A DNA stretch of 64,000 nt from [Eubacterium] infirmum (GCA_900450455.1 UGGN01000001.1:1054001-1118000), one strand, 5' to 3'; counted from the stretch's first letter, positions 36,034 to 47,106 are shown. Notes: generated from the letters alone by a model not told the origin. Numbers and translations: made by a program.

Positions 36034-37953
36034 ATGAGCACAAATAATAAGGGTACATATTACATAACAACGCCGATATACTATCCCAGCTCGGATCTAC
36101 ATATCGGACATACATACTGTACGGTTATGGCGGATGCCATGGCCAGATTTAAGAGGCTGCAGGGCTATGATGTGAGATTTCAGACCGGTACGGACGAACA
36201 CGGTCAGAAGATACAGAAGAAGGCAGAGGCAAATGGAGTTACGCCACAAGCCTATGTTGACGATGTCGTAAGCAGAATCCTAAAGCTTTGGGAAACTATG
36301 GAGATTTCCTACGATGACTTCGTTAGGACAACGGAACCAAGACACACCAAGCGTGTTCAGGAAATCTTTATGAAGATGTACGAGAAGGGCGATATATATA
36401 AGTCACAGTATGAGGGACTTTATTGTACTGACTGCGAAGCTTTTTGGACAGAGAGCCAGCTCGTTGACGGGAAATGTCCTGATTGCGGAAGGGCGGTTGA
36501 GCCGGCTCACGAAGAGGCTTATTTCTTTAAGCTCTCAAAGTATGGAGACAAGCTCCTAAAGTTATACGATGAAAGACCTGAGTTTTTGGAGCCGGAATCG
36601 AGGAGAAACGAGATGAGAGCTTTCATAAATCAAGGCCTTGAAGATTTGTGTATTTCAAGAACCAGCTTTGATTGGGGAATACCGGTGCCTATAGACGAAA
36701 AGCATGTAATTTACGTATGGCTTGATGCGCTCAGTAACTATATAACAACTCTAGGATATCCGGATGACAAAGCGGAGTATAATAAGTACTGGCCTGCAGA
36801 TGTTCATCTGGTTGGTAAGGAGATCGTGAGATTTCACAGCATCATCTGGCCGGCTATGCTGATGTCCATGGATGAGCCGCTTCCTAAGCAGGTTCTCGGA
36901 CACGGATGGCTTTTGATAGATGGTGGAAAGATGAGTAAATCAAAGGGCAATGTAGTTGACCCCGTAATGCTCATAGAAAGATACGGAATCGATGCCTTGA
37001 AATACTTCTTGCTCAGAGAGTACACCTTCGGGCAAGATGGTATATTTACAAACGAAATTATGCTAAAGCGCATGAATTACGACCTTGCAAACGACCTGGG
37101 AAATCTGGTTTCCAGAACGGTTTCCATGATAGAGAAGTACTGCGGCGGCGTTATTCCTTCCGCAGCCGGCAAGGATGAATTTGACGAAGACCTTGAGAAT
37201 ATCGCCGTTCAGACAGCTGATAAGGTCAATGCCCAGATGGATAAGTTTTCATTCAGCAATGCGCTTGAGGAGATTTGGGTTCTCGTAAGACGTGCAAACA
37301 AGTACGTAGACGAGAAGATGCCATGGGTTTTGGCTAAGGATGAAAGCAAGATCAATTCACTGAATACATGTATGCACCATCTTGCAGAGGCGCTTAGAGT
37401 CGTTTCGATTTTGATTTATCCGTTCATGCACTCGACAACAGTAAAGATTAGAGAGCAGATAGGTATTGATGGAGCCATAGTTTGGGAGGATGCATATCGC
37501 TTTGATATGATGGGCGGACTCAAAGTTCGCAAGGGTGATGCCATATTCCCTAGACTTGATATAGACAAGGAGCTTGCTGAGCTGGAGGCGCTTAAGCCTA
37601 CACCTGCAGAGGTAGAGGAAAAGCTCGAGCTAAAGCCTGAGATTGAGTTCGATGACTTTGATAAAATCGACATGAGGGTTGGAACAATTCTTGAGGCGAC
37701 TAAGCATAAGGACGCTAAGAAACTTCTGGTTTTCAAGGTTAAACTTGGAACGGAGACGAGACAGATAGTTTCAGGTGTAGCAGAGCATTATAAACCTGAA
37801 GAGCTCGTGGGAAAGAAAGTAATAGTAGTGGCAAATTTGAAACCTCGTAAGATTAGGGGTGAGGAGTCAAACGGAATGATTATCTTCGCAGATGGAGATA
37901 AGAAGCTTGAGCTGGTAACATCAGAGGCTCCTGACGGAAATCCTGTTTGCTAG
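36034..37953 (+). CDS. metG: Methionyl-tRNA synthetase
   Basis: This 639-residue class I synthetase charges tRNA-Met. It has the HIGH motif as DLHIGHTY near residue 27, a zinc knuckle with CTDC and CPDC near 130-150, KMSKSKGNVVDP near 300, an anticodon-binding helical domain, and a C-terminal EMAP/Trbp111-type tRNA-binding domain (about 530-639, FDDFDKIDMRVGTILEATKH). Length is normal for the dimeric type. The ATG has AAAGGA upstream. tatD begins 44 bases downstream. Confidence 0.98.
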   Translation: MSTNNKGTYYITTPIYYPSSDLHIGHTYCTVMADAMARFKRLQGYDVRFQTGTDEHGQKIQKKAEANGVTPQAYVDDVVSRILKLWETMEISYDDFVRTTEPRHTKRVQEIFMKMYEKGDIYKSQYEGLYCTDCEAFWTESQLVDGKCPDCGRAVEPAHEEAYFFKLSKYGDKLLKLYDERPEFLEPESRRNEMRAFINQGLEDLCISRTSFDWGIPVPIDEKHVIYVWLDALSNYITTLGYPDDKAEYNKYWPADVHLVGKEIVRFHSIIWPAMLMSMDEPLPKQVLGHGWLLIDGGKMSKSKGNVVDPVMLIERYGIDALKYFLLREYTFGQDGIFTNEIMLKRMNYDLANDLGNLVSRTVSMIEKYCGGVIPSAAGKDEFDEDLENIAVQTADKVNAQMDKFSFSNALEEIWVLVRRANKYVDEKMPWVLAKDESKINSLNTCMHHLAEALRVVSILIYPFMHSTTVKIREQIGIDGAIVWEDAYRFDMMGGLKVRKGDAIFPRLDIDKELAELEALKPTPAEVEEKLELKPEIEFDDFDKIDMRVGTILEATKHKDAKKLLVFKVKLGTETRQIVSGVAEHYKPEELVGKKVIVVANLKPRKIRGEESNGMIIFADGDKKLELVTSEAPDGNPVC

Positions 37954-37997
37954 TAAAATTTAAAAGATGCCTATTAGAACATATGGAGGAGCAAAAC

Positions 37998-38843
37998 ATG
38001 TTATTTGACTCACATACACATCTAAATGAAGATTCCTTCTCTAGTGAGGAGAGAAAGCTTTTGTTGGATGGAATAAAGGATAGCGAGCTGCTCAAATATG
38101 TAGCTGATATAGGTTATGACCTAAAGTCGTCAAAGCTTGCGGCAAAGCACGCCGCGGAAAATCCGTGGTGTGTGGCTGCTGTGGGAGTTCATCCTCATGA
38201 CAGCGGCTCTATGACAGAGACGATTTACAATGAGATAAAGGAACTCGCTGCGCAGGAGGGTGTTCGAGCCATCGGTGAGATAGGCCTGGACTATCACTAC
38301 ATGCGTTCCGGCAAGGAGGATCAGAGGTACTGGTTCAGAAGGCAGATAAGGCTCGCAAACGAGCTTAAGATGCCTATAGTTATTCACTCGCGTGAAGCTG
38401 ATCAAGAGACCATGAATATTTTGATTGAAGAAGGAGCACTTTGCAAGGAGAGGGCTGAAATGTTTCCGCCGAGGGTGAGGGAGGATGGCAAAGAGACCCT
38501 CGACTGCAGGGTTGATATACACTGTTTCTCGGGAAGCAGTGAACTGGCCAAACAATATGTTGAGCTGGGTGCTACAATAGGAATATGTGGCCCAATAACC
38601 TTCAAGAACAATAAGAAAACTGTCAAGGTAGCCAAGGAAATCCCTCTAGAGTATATTATGGTTGAGACGGATGCTCCATTTTTGACACCGGAGCCATATA
38701 GAGGAAGACCTAACAAACCTTGGTATGTTGAACACACAGCTGCAAAAATTGCAGAGATAAAGGGGATAAGTTTTGAGGAGGTTGCCCAGAAGACCTTCGA
38801 AAACGCTGTGAGATTTTACGGATTGAAGTATGAAACAAGGTGA
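37998..38843 (+). CDS. tatD: TatD-family metal-dependent hydrolase
   Basis: The 281-residue TIM-barrel hydrolase has metal ligands in FDSHTHL (N terminus), AIGEIGLDYHY, PIVIHSREAD, DIHCFSG and VETDAPFL. Family members are 3'-5' DNA exonucleases or quality-control deoxyribonucleases. I chose the ATG at 37998 (GGAGGAG upstream); upstream in-frame codons lack a ribosome site. A short insertion (about 150-170, CKERAEMFPPRVREDGKETLD) is unusual for the family. It overlaps tilS by 14 bases; metG-tatD neighbourhoods are common in Firmicutes. Confidence 0.95.
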   Translation: MLFDSHTHLNEDSFSSEERKLLLDGIKDSELLKYVADIGYDLKSSKLAAKHAAENPWCVAAVGVHPHDSGSMTETIYNEIKELAAQEGVRAIGEIGLDYHYMRSGKEDQRYWFRRQIRLANELKMPIVIHSREADQETMNILIEEGALCKERAEMFPPRVREDGKETLDCRVDIHCFSGSSELAKQYVELGATIGICGPITFKNNKKTVKVAKEIPLEYIMVETDAPFLTPEPYRGRPNKPWYVEHTAAKIAEIKGISFEEVAQKTFENAVRFYGLKYETR

Positions 38844-40290
38844 AAATAATATTGTTTACGGAAGCGTCCTAAGGACTATTTCCGAATACAATTTAATAAG
38901 CGAAAACGAGCACATTGTAATCGGTCTCTCGGGAGGGGCTGATTCTTTGTGCCTTTTTGATATATTGTGTAGACTTTCAGATAGCATGAATCTAAAGCTT
39001 TATCCGGTTCACATAAACCATGGACTTAGAGAAGAGGCTTGTGAGGATGAGAAATTTTGCACAAAGCTTTGCGCAGATAAAAATATTGAATGCAGGGTGT
39101 ACGGCTTTGACTGTGAGGAATATGCGAGAGAGAAGAATATTTCAACAGAGGAGGCCGGTCGTATACTTAGATATACGGCTTTTGCAGAGGTCTTCGATGA
39201 GATTGCTGAAGGTGGTACGCCTCGTGAGAAGATTAAGATTGCCGTTGCCCAAAATGCAGATGATAGGGCGGAGACTGTTTTGTTCAGGATTATGAGGGGA
39301 ACGGGAACCGATGGTCTTGTAGGGATAAAGCACATGAGATGCGATGAACAGGGTAGGCAGATTATAAGACCACTGCTTGACACATATAAGTCGGATATAA
39401 ACGAATACTGCGAATTGCAGGGGCTGAACCCCAAAATTGATAAGACGAATTTTGAGGAAATATATAATAGGAACAGAATTAGGCTTTCTCTTATTCCTCT
39501 GATTGAGGAGAAGTATAATCCTGAGTTTAAGAAGGCACTGAACAGGCTTGCCTTAAGTGCTGAAGAGGACAGACTTTTCTTAGAGAATCTTGCTTGTGAT
39601 GAGCTTGAGAAAATTACGAAAAACTTTAGTAAAGAGGCGAATAAAATCATCCTTTCCGGTGTAGATATATCTGAGCTGGACCCTAGTATCAGGAGAAGAG
39701 TCATAGCGCAAGCACTGAAAAAAATCGGTATGATTGCAGATATGGGATTTGCACACTATAAGGCTTGCGATGATATTATCTTAAGCACGCTTCCGTCAGT
39801 TAGCGTAAATCTACCGAATGGATATGTAATTTGCAAAGAATACGAAGACATCGCTTTGTTGAAGGCGGATACATCGGGTGCAGACGCATACCTGGGGCGT
39901 ATATCTGTTAGAAATAGAAGTGCGGATAATCCGAGTACAAAGAATGACTCAGTTCAACTACTTTTGCTGGATGCAGATAAGCTTAAGGCAGAGTATGGAG
40001 AGAATGCCTTAGCATCGATTAAAGTGAGAAAGAGAAGACCCGGTGACATAATGGCATTTCCCTTTGGACACAAGAAGCTGCAGAATCTTTTTGTTGATAG
40101 AAAGATACCTAAATTTGACAGAGACCGGATTATAATTTTGGCAATAGGAAGCGAGGTTTTGGGGTACTTTCTTGTTGACGAAAACAGTTCGGCATCTGTC
40201 GAAACAAAATATACGCAAGTATCCGATGTTTTAAGGCTCGACGACGATACAAAAACATATATATCGGTTGAACTGACTGTGTCGGTATGA
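38830..40290 (+). CDS. tilS: tRNA(Ile)-lysidine synthetase
   Basis: This 486-residue PP-loop ATPase converts C34 of tRNA-Ile(CAU) to lysidine. It has the PP-loop SGGADS at 34-39, NHGLREEACEDEKFC and AVAQNADDRAETVLFRIMRGTG of the N-domain, and a C-terminal domain with RKRRPGDIMAFPFGHKKLQNLFVDRKIP. It overlaps the end of tatD, which implies coupling, and precedes ftsH by 85 bases, the usual order in Firmicutes except that hpt is absent. Confidence 0.96.
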   Translation: MKQGENNIVYGSVLRTISEYNLISENEHIVIGLSGGADSLCLFDILCRLSDSMNLKLYPVHINHGLREEACEDEKFCTKLCADKNIECRVYGFDCEEYAREKNISTEEAGRILRYTAFAEVFDEIAEGGTPREKIKIAVAQNADDRAETVLFRIMRGTGTDGLVGIKHMRCDEQGRQIIRPLLDTYKSDINEYCELQGLNPKIDKTNFEEIYNRNRIRLSLIPLIEEKYNPEFKKALNRLALSAEEDRLFLENLACDELEKITKNFSKEANKIILSGVDISELDPSIRRRVIAQALKKIGMIADMGFAHYKACDDIILSTLPSVSVNLPNGYVICKEYEDIALLKADTSGADAYLGRISVRNRSADNPSTKNDSVQLLLLDADKLKAEYGENALASIKVRKRRPGDIMAFPFGHKKLQNLFVDRKIPKFDRDRIIILAIGSEVLGYFLVDENSSASVETKYTQVSDVLRLDDDTKTYISVELTVSV

Positions 40291-40375
40291 TAAAATATAA
40301 GGGCTATTTTGTTAGTGAAAACAAATTTTGAGAAATCAAAGTATACATACTAGTTATTACAGGAGGAAATATTAA

Positions 40376-42388
40376 TTGAAGAAGTTTAGAAAGAATTTTA
40401 CCGTATATCTGCTTATCTTCGCAATCATCCTGGGAGTCGCATATTTTTATAAGGGTGGCGACACTGATCAGGTAAAGAAGGTAAAATATTCGACATTTGC
40501 TAACGACCTCAAGAATGAGAAGTTCAGTGAGGTGAATATTACAAACACTAAGATGACCGGTTTACTGAAGACAAAGGTAAACGGTAAGAAGCAGTATGTG
40601 TACACATACGCTCCATATATTACAGAGATAGACCATCTTGAGAAGGAATATATATATCCACAGATGAAAAAAGGCAAGCTCAAGGTTGAGACAGATGACC
40701 CAAGCTCGGCTTCATCTATGTTAATTAACATACTTCCAAGTGTAATCATGATAGTTTCGCTCGGATTCCTGGTTTATCTCATGATGAATCAGGGCGGTAA
40801 TGGTAAGGCCTTTTCCTTTGGAAAGAGCAAAGCCAGGCTATACCGCGGTGAGGGACGCAAGATAACCTTTGATGATGTAGCCGGCCTCAAGGAGGAAAAG
40901 GAAGAACTTCAGGAGATTGTAGACTTCCTGAGAGATCCGAGAAAGTATCAGGAGGTAGGTGCAAGAATACCTAAGGGTGTTCTTTTGGTAGGCCCTCCGG
41001 GAACAGGTAAGACATATGTTTCGAGAGCTACAGCAGGAGAAGCAGGTGTACCGTTCTTTACAATAAGCGGTTCAGATTTCGTAGAGATGTTCGTCGGTGT
41101 AGGTGCTTCCAGAGTAAGAGACCTATTTGAACAGGCTAAGAGAAGTGCACCTTGTATCGTATTTATAGATGAGATTGATGCGGTAGGACGTAAGCGTGGA
41201 GCAGGACTTGGCGGCGGAAACGATGAGAGAGAGCAGACCCTTAACCAGCTGCTTGTTGAGATGGACGGTTTCGGTGAGAACTCGGGAATCATCATAATCG
41301 CTGCGACTAATAGACCCGATGTACTTGACCCGGCACTACTTAGACCAGGTCGTTTTGACAGACAGGTTGTAATCGGAAGACCTGACGTTAAGGGAAGAGA
41401 AGAGATAATCAAAGTTCACTCCAAGACAAAGCCGCTTTCTGATGAGGTTTCACCGGCAATTATCGCAAGAAGAACTCCGGGATTTACACCTGCAGACTTA
41501 GAGAACCTGCTGAACGAGGCTGCTTTGATTACAGCCAGAAGAAACGGTAGATTCATTAGAATGGCCGAAATTGAGGAGGCGACAACAAAGGTTATCGCAG
41601 GTCCTGCTAAGAAGAGCAGAGTTATCACAGAGAAAGAGCGCAAGCTCACAGCTTACCATGAGGCCGGTCATGCAATCGTTATGAGAAGCATACCGGAATC
41701 AGATCCTGTACATCAGATTACAATAATACCTCGCGGAGGAGCCGGCGGATTCACAATGCAGCTTCCTGAGGAGGATAAGCAGTATGTAACAAAGGGCATG
41801 ATGCTAAACGATATCAAACACTTGCTCGGCGGAAGAGTGGCAGAGCTTTTGACACTCGATGATATAAGTACAGGTGCAAGCAACGATATTCAGCGTGCTA
41901 CAGATGTAGCCAGAGCTATGGTTACAAAGTATGGATTTTCGGATAAGCTTGGACCTGTGAACTACGCAGAATCTGAAGAAGTTTTTCTCGGCAACGATTT
42001 TTCAAGTAAGAAGTCATATTCTGAGGAAGTTGCAGCAGAGATTGATCACGAGATTAGAAGAATAGTTGAAGAGGCATTCGAGGATACTAAGAAGATAATT
42101 TCTGAGAATCTCGATAAGCTGGAGCGCGTAGCTCAGGCACTGCTTGCTGTTGAAACTCTTGACGGGCAGCAGTTTGAACAACTCTACACAGGGGAGAAGA
42201 GCGCTGAGGATATCGAAAACGATGTAATGGAAAAGGAAGCCGAGATAAGAAAGGTAAATGCTCAAGAGGCTGAGGAAAGCGAAAGACTGAGAACCGAAGC
42301 TGAGGAGCGTCTAAGGGAAGAAATAGAGAGACTCAGAAATCAGTACGTGAGTGCAGACGGTACAACACATCGCAGAGATGAGGAATAG
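40376..42388 (+). CDS. ftsH: ATP-dependent zinc metalloprotease FtsH
   Basis: The 670-residue membrane-anchored AAA protease has two membrane segments (about 8-24 and 115-137), an AAA domain with GPPGTGKT and [16 protein letters not shown], and a second region of homology [20 protein letters not shown]. The protease domain has the zinc site HEAGH near 423. The C-terminal tail is a long charged helix. It degrades misassembled membrane proteins and short-lived regulators. The start is TTG with AGGAGG nine bases upstream. Confidence 0.97.
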   Translation: MKKFRKNFTVYLLIFAIILGVAYFYKGGDTDQVKKVKYSTFANDLKNEKFSEVNITNTKMTGLLKTKVNGKKQYVYTYAPYITEIDHLEKEYIYPQMKKGKLKVETDDPSSASSMLINILPSVIMIVSLGFLVYLMMNQGGNGKAFSFGKSKARLYRGEGRKITFDDVAGLKEEKEELQEIVDFLRDPRKYQEVGARIPKGVLLVGPPGTGKTYVSRATAGEAGVPFFTISGSDFVEMFVGVGASRVRDLFEQAKRSAPCIVFIDEIDAVGRKRGAGLGGGNDEREQTLNQLLVEMDGFGENSGIIIIAATNRPDVLDPALLRPGRFDRQVVIGRPDVKGREEIIKVHSKTKPLSDEVSPAIIARRTPGFTPADLENLLNEAALITARRNGRFIRMAEIEEATTKVIAGPAKKSRVITEKERKLTAYHEAGHAIVMRSIPESDPVHQITIIPRGGAGGFTMQLPEEDKQYVTKGMMLNDIKHLLGGRVAELLTLDDISTGASNDIQRATDVARAMVTKYGFSDKLGPVNYAESEEVFLGNDFSSKKSYSEEVAAEIDHEIRRIVEEAFEDTKKIISENLDKLERVAQALLAVETLDGQQFEQLYTGEKSAEDIENDVMEKEAEIRKVNAQEAEESERLRTEAEERLREEIERLRNQYVSADGTTHRRDEE

Positions 42389-42436
42389 TTAATAGCTATA
42401 ATACAAGCATAAAGATTACTTTTTAAGGGGACCTGT

Positions 42437-44017
42437 ATGAAGATTACTGTCAAAGATTGTCTAGAACTAGATGTATTTAGAAACTGTAAAATCGTTGCGG
42501 GAAAACGAAATTTGGAAAATGGAGTACGCACTGTTTCCGTTATGGACGCTGCAGATGTGGATACTGCAGTTGCAAATAACGGCGTCAGGGAGCAGATTGT
42601 TCTAACTTCATTTTATGCAATGAAAAACGACTCGCTAAAGCAGGCACAGACCGTAAAAGGGCTTGCTGCTTGCGGGATAGCGGCATTGGTTGTGTTCCAT
42701 GTTAAGGATATGGAAGGTGTGGATTATGAGCAGACCATAGAGATAGCTGAGGCTATGGGAACACCTTTGATATTCATTCCGGAAGAAAGCGATTACGGAT
42801 ATGCCGATGTTATAGAGCAGGTCATGGATAAGCTTCTACTGGGAGCGACGTTTAATAACAATTTAATAAATAATACGATATATCATCTTTTGGACTTTGA
42901 GAAACATAAGACCTTTCAGGCAGCCATCAAAGAAGCAGCGGTAAGCAATGATTTTCAGATAGGGCTGATATCCAAGGACTTCAATCCTATTCTAGTGGTT
43001 GAGACAAGAAACAATGTGACGGTTGCGGACGCTATAAGAATCCTTCAGAAGAAGTCTAGCGGTGAAGCCGGGGCGATGTACTCGATGACGAATCTCAATG
43101 GCGTTATAACATATTGGGGTGCTGTCAACATCGGAGATGAAAAGTACTTCCTCCTCATCGTAGATAACGATGATAGATACTCCAGCGTTGAGATAACAAA
43201 GCTTGCAGAGATTATCGAACTCGCTATGGGAATGTGGAAATACACGCCTGAGCGTGACGTTAAGGCTGAGTTTATCAAAGCTTTGATAAGAGGAAACAAG
43301 AGTCTTGCATATTCGCTTAAGGATGCGATGGGCATCAAAGCAGATAGCATTTTGAGTGTATTCTATGCTAAGGGAGTGAACACTTCAGATGCGCGCAAGA
43401 AGATGGCAAGCTATGAAGAACGTAGTGGAAATGAGGTTCTAAGCATACAGGATGGAGTTGAGACATATGGACTTGTACTTTTGGACAAGCCAAAAGATGA
43501 ACATTCCGGCACAAAATTTAGCTGTATAGAACTCTACGATAGCCTCAAGGAATTAGGTAAAGGCGTTAGAATATTCCATACAACGGGAATTGATGGACTT
43601 GAGGGAGCAGGAGACGGATTTAGGCTTATAAGTGAGACATGGACTCTGGTTGAGAGCGTATTTCCTTTTAAGAGAGTTTTCTCCAAGTATGAGATGGTAC
43701 TTGTTTCAAACTGTATAAACATTCAAGTGCAAGGTGGCTATATAAAAAAGAACTATCTCGATTTGCTTGAGGCATTCAATAAAGAGATGGGCGAAAATAA
43801 AGCGAAGCAGCTTTTAGAAACGCTGGAAACATTTGTTATAGACGCGGGAATGAACAGTGGCAAGACATCGCAGTTCATGGGAATACATACAAATACGGTG
43901 CAGTATAGACTTAAGAAGATAAACGAGGTTCTCGGGGCGGATATAACCGGAAATCGAGTAATTCCGGGACTTACGATTGCACTTGCACTCAAGAGATTAG
44001 AGAAAGTAATAAACTAG
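42437..44017 (+). CDS. PucR-family transcriptional regulator
   Basis: This 526-residue regulator has an N-terminal PucR (purine catabolism-type) ligand domain (KITVKDCLELDVFRNCKIVAGKRNLE...) and a central variable region. A C-terminal helix-turn-helix (DAGMNSGKTSQFMGIHTNTVQYRLKKINEVLG) is of the HTH_30 type. Its ligand and targets are unknown; neighbours are ftsH and coaX rather than catabolic genes. A second, shorter PucR-type regulator is at 49089. The ATG has AAGGGG upstream. Confidence 0.9.
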   Translation: MKITVKDCLELDVFRNCKIVAGKRNLENGVRTVSVMDAADVDTAVANNGVREQIVLTSFYAMKNDSLKQAQTVKGLAACGIAALVVFHVKDMEGVDYEQTIEIAEAMGTPLIFIPEESDYGYADVIEQVMDKLLLGATFNNNLINNTIYHLLDFEKHKTFQAAIKEAAVSNDFQIGLISKDFNPILVVETRNNVTVADAIRILQKKSSGEAGAMYSMTNLNGVITYWGAVNIGDEKYFLLIVDNDDRYSSVEITKLAEIIELAMGMWKYTPERDVKAEFIKALIRGNKSLAYSLKDAMGIKADSILSVFYAKGVNTSDARKKMASYEERSGNEVLSIQDGVETYGLVLLDKPKDEHSGTKFSCIELYDSLKELGKGVRIFHTTGIDGLEGAGDGFRLISETWTLVESVFPFKRVFSKYEMVLVSNCINIQVQGGYIKKNYLDLLEAFNKEMGENKAKQLLETLETFVIDAGMNSGKTSQFMGIHTNTVQYRLKKINEVLGADITGNRVIPGLTIALALKRLEKVIN

Positions 44018-44070
44018 CACTAGAATGAGCTAAATTTTCAATTAGCATTATAGATTGAGGAGAACAGAAC

Positions 44071-44898
44071 ATGCTTTTAGCCTTTGACGTAGGCAACAGT
44101 AATACGGTCCTTGGAGTATTTAAGGACGGAGAGCTGTTAACAAACTGGCGTATAGAGACGGATACACGCAAGAGTGCTGACGAGTACGGCATGTTGCTAA
44201 AGCAACTATTCGATTATGAGAAAATAGACATGAGCGAAATCGACGATATGATTATTTCGACAGTAGTTCCATCGGTGCTATTTACTCTTCAGCATATGGC
44301 GGTAAAATACTTCGGGAAACAGGCGATTGTAGTAGCTTCAGGCGTTAAAACAGGGCTGATTGTTAAGTATGACAACCCTAAACAGGTCGGAGCAGACAGA
44401 ATAGTAAATGCGGTTGCCGCTATCCATAAATACGGTGGACCGCTCATTCTTATAGACCTTGGAACGGCGACTACTTTCTGCGCGATAACCGATAAGGGAG
44501 AGTACCTTGGAGGTACTATCGCACCCGGACTTAAGATTTCATCAGAGGCACTTTTTGAGAAGACATCAAAGCTACCTAAGGTGGAAATCGAAGAACCGGG
44601 AAAAACTATTTGCAGAAATACGGTAGAAAGTATGCAATCCGGGTTAGTTTACGGTCATATGGGTATATGTGATTATATAGTGCGAAAGATGAAGAAGGAG
44701 ATGCAGGAGTATGTCGGCGACAAGAAGATAACTGTCGTAGCGACCGGAGGTTTCTCTGCACTGATTGATAGCGGTGTTGGATGCATCGACTATGTGGACA
44801 AGCTTTTGACACTGGAGGGCCTTGAAATCATATATCAGAAGAACAAAAGAATCCCGAGACATAATTGTCCCAAGGTGGGAGAGGCAGTAAATGAGTAA
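44071..44898 (+). CDS. coaX: Type III pantothenate kinase
   Basis: This 275-residue ASKHA-fold kinase makes the first step of coenzyme A synthesis and is not inhibited by CoA. It has FDVGNSNTVLGVF at the N terminus, GADRIVNAVAA near 110, and LIDLGTATTFCAI and GGTIAPGLKIS near 130-155. Length is normal. The ATG has GAGGAG eight bases upstream. It overlaps the next gene by 8 bases. Confidence 0.96.
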   Translation: MLLAFDVGNSNTVLGVFKDGELLTNWRIETDTRKSADEYGMLLKQLFDYEKIDMSEIDDMIISTVVPSVLFTLQHMAVKYFGKQAIVVASGVKTGLIVKYDNPKQVGADRIVNAVAAIHKYGGPLILIDLGTATTFCAITDKGEYLGGTIAPGLKISSEALFEKTSKLPKVEIEEPGKTICRNTVESMQSGLVYGHMGICDYIVRKMKKEMQEYVGDKKITVVATGGFSALIDSGVGCIDYVDKLLTLEGLEIIYQKNKRIPRHNCPKVGEAVNE

Positions 44899-45850
44899 TG
44901 GTAACATGTTTCAAATTCAGGATTTAGAATTTGAAACACCATTTTTTCTTGCGCCTATGGCAGGGTTCACTGATAAGGTATACAGAATGCTTTGTGCAGA
45001 AATGGGTGCTTCCATGGTATATACCGAGATGGTGAGCGCTAAAGGGCTGTGCTATGGCGATAGAAAGACACCAAAGCTTCTAGATATGGAAGGAGAGACG
45101 GTTCCTGTTGCAGTGCAGATATTTGGATCAGAGCCTGATATCATGGCAAGAGCAACATCTATGTTAAACGAGCTTCCAAATGTAATACTGGATGTTAACA
45201 TGGGTTGCCCGGTACCTAAAATCGTAAAGAACGGCGAGGGCTCTGCACTTTTAAGAAATCCTGAGCTGATTTATCGCATAATAAGGGCGATGACAGCAGA
45301 GACAAACAAACCTGTTTCTGCTAAAATAAGAATAGGCATACAAGGGGCTTCGGAAAATGCTGCAGTAGAAGCAGCTCAGGCCATAGAGACCGGCGGTGGA
45401 AGTGCAGTAGCCGTTCACGGTAGAACGCGTGAACAGTACTATAGTGGGGAAGCTGACCTTGAGCAGATTTCAAGGGTTAAGAAGTCTGTATCAATTCCCG
45501 TAATCGGAAACGGGGATGTTTGTTCATATAAAGATGCCAAGAATATGTTTGATAAAACAGGATGTGACTTCATAATGACAGGAAGAGCATCGCTTGGAAA
45601 TCCTTGGATTTTTAGAGAACTTAGTCAGGGCTATATGGAGCCTGTAAGCCTTGATAAAATAAAATCCATGGTTAAAAGACATCTGATAGAGCTTTGTGAG
45701 TATAAGGGTGAGTATATTGCAGTCAGAGAGATGCGCAAATTCACAGCAAAGTATCTTAAGGGGATTAAGGGAAGCTCTGCGGTAAGAGCAAAGATCAACT
45801 CAGTAGATACGAAAGAACAATTTTGTAGTATTATTGAAGAACTAATTTAA
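44891..45850 (+). CDS. dus: tRNA-dihydrouridine synthase (DusB type)
   Basis: This 319-residue FMN enzyme reduces uridines in the tRNA D-loop. It has an N-terminal FFLAPMAGFTDKVYR, the catalytic Cys in DVNMGCPVPKIVKNGEGSALL, VHGRTREQYYSG and GNGDVCSYKDA, and a C-terminal helical domain. The ATG overlaps coaX by 8 bases. coaX-dus pairs are frequent in Clostridia. Confidence 0.96.
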   Translation: MSNGNMFQIQDLEFETPFFLAPMAGFTDKVYRMLCAEMGASMVYTEMVSAKGLCYGDRKTPKLLDMEGETVPVAVQIFGSEPDIMARATSMLNELPNVILDVNMGCPVPKIVKNGEGSALLRNPELIYRIIRAMTAETNKPVSAKIRIGIQGASENAAVEAAQAIETGGGSAVAVHGRTREQYYSGEADLEQISRVKKSVSIPVIGNGDVCSYKDAKNMFDKTGCDFIMTGRASLGNPWIFRELSQGYMEPVSLDKIKSMVKRHLIELCEYKGEYIAVREMRKFTAKYLKGIKGSSAVRAKINSVDTKEQFCSIIEELI

Positions 45851-45892
45851 TGGATAAAGTTTTGAGTGATTGTTTAACTAGGAGGTTATTTA

Positions 45893-47086
45893 ATGAGTAA
45901 AAGAGTAACGGACAAAGTGACATGGGTCGGTAAGATTGACTGGGAACTAAAGAAATTCCATGGGGATGAGCTTTCAACAATGGAAGGATCATCATATAAC
46001 TCATATCTTATTCGCGATAAGAAAACTGTATTGATGGACACTGTTTGGGGTCCATACGACACCGAATTTGTAAAGAGACTAAAGGAGGAAATCAATCTTA
46101 ATGAGATTGACTACATTGTAATGAATCACAATGAGTCAGATCACAGCGGAACACTTCCTGCTTTGATGAGAGAAATTCCGGATACACCTATCTACTGCAC
46201 AAAGAAAGGTGAGTCAATCCTAAGAGGTCTGTACCATCAGGATTGGAACTATGTAAATGTTAAAACCGGCGATGAATTGGATATAGGTGATAGCAAGCTT
46301 ATTTTCGTTGAAGCCTCAATGCTTCACTGGCCGGATACAATGATGACATACATGACAGGAGATAATATTCTCTTCAGTAACGACGTATTCGGTCAACACT
46401 ATGCATCAGAGATGCTTTACGATGATATGGATGATATTTCAAAGCTGATTCACGAGGCAGAAAAATACTATACAAATATAATCAATCCATTTAGCACATT
46501 CGTAACTAAGAAACTCGCAGAGGTTCAGGGAATGAACCTGAAGCTTGATTTAGTTGCACCTAGCCACGGAGTTATATGGCGTAAGAATATCGGTCTGATA
46601 ATGGATTTATATGCTAGGTGGGCTAATAGCTATCAGGAAGATCAGATTACCCTCATCTACGATACAATGTGGCAGTCAACAAGAAAGATGGCAGAGGCTA
46701 TTGCTGAGGGGATTCAGCAGGCAAGTCCAAATACTACAATTAAGATTCTTAGTGTTGTAAAGAACGACAAGAATGACATTCTGGTCGAGGTATTCAAATC
46801 AAAAGCTATCCTTGTTGGATCACCTACAATAAACAATGGTTTTTCATACGCAATCGCAGGTATTCTTGAGATGATCAAGGGACTTAAATTCAAGAACAAG
46901 AAGGCTGCATCATTCGGAAGCTACGGCTGGAGTGGAGAAGCGGCTAAGATGATTAAGGAATTCCTTGAGGAATCAAAGTTCGCTATCGTAAACGACGGCA
47001 TACGTGTAAACTGGGCACCGGATCAGGAAACAATTGAAAAACTCAGAGAATATGGACGTAATTTCGTAGCAGAGATCGCTGAGTAA
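45893..47086 (+). CDS. fprA: A-type flavodiiron protein
   Basis: The 397-residue protein joins a beta-lactamase-like diiron domain (1-250) and a flavodoxin domain (about 253-397). Metal ligands are His79, Glu81, Asp83 and His84 in NHNESDHSG, His145 in LHWPDTM, Asp164 in SNDVFG and a His in PSHGVIW. The FMN loop is DTMWQSTRKMAEAI. It reduces O2 to water (or NO to N2O), protecting an anaerobe; electrons usually come from rubredoxin or coenzyme F420, neither seen nearby. A strong AGGAGG precedes the ATG, and a bidirectional terminator follows. Confidence 0.97.
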   Translation: MSKRVTDKVTWVGKIDWELKKFHGDELSTMEGSSYNSYLIRDKKTVLMDTVWGPYDTEFVKRLKEEINLNEIDYIVMNHNESDHSGTLPALMREIPDTPIYCTKKGESILRGLYHQDWNYVNVKTGDELDIGDSKLIFVEASMLHWPDTMMTYMTGDNILFSNDVFGQHYASEMLYDDMDDISKLIHEAEKYYTNIINPFSTFVTKKLAEVQGMNLKLDLVAPSHGVIWRKNIGLIMDLYARWANSYQEDQITLIYDTMWQSTRKMAEAIAEGIQQASPNTTIKILSVVKNDKNDILVEVFKSKAILVGSPTINNGFSYAIAGILEMIKGLKFKNKKAASFGSYGWSGEAAKMIKEFLEESKFAIVNDGIRVNWAPDQETIEKLREYGRNFVAEIAE

Positions 47087-47106
47087 TTTAAGAATCAAAG
47101 CAAATA

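Noticed and set aside
39009..39704. 231-codon antisense frame in tilS
   Set aside because: It is a Ser/Leu-rich shadow of the clear TilS coding sequence.
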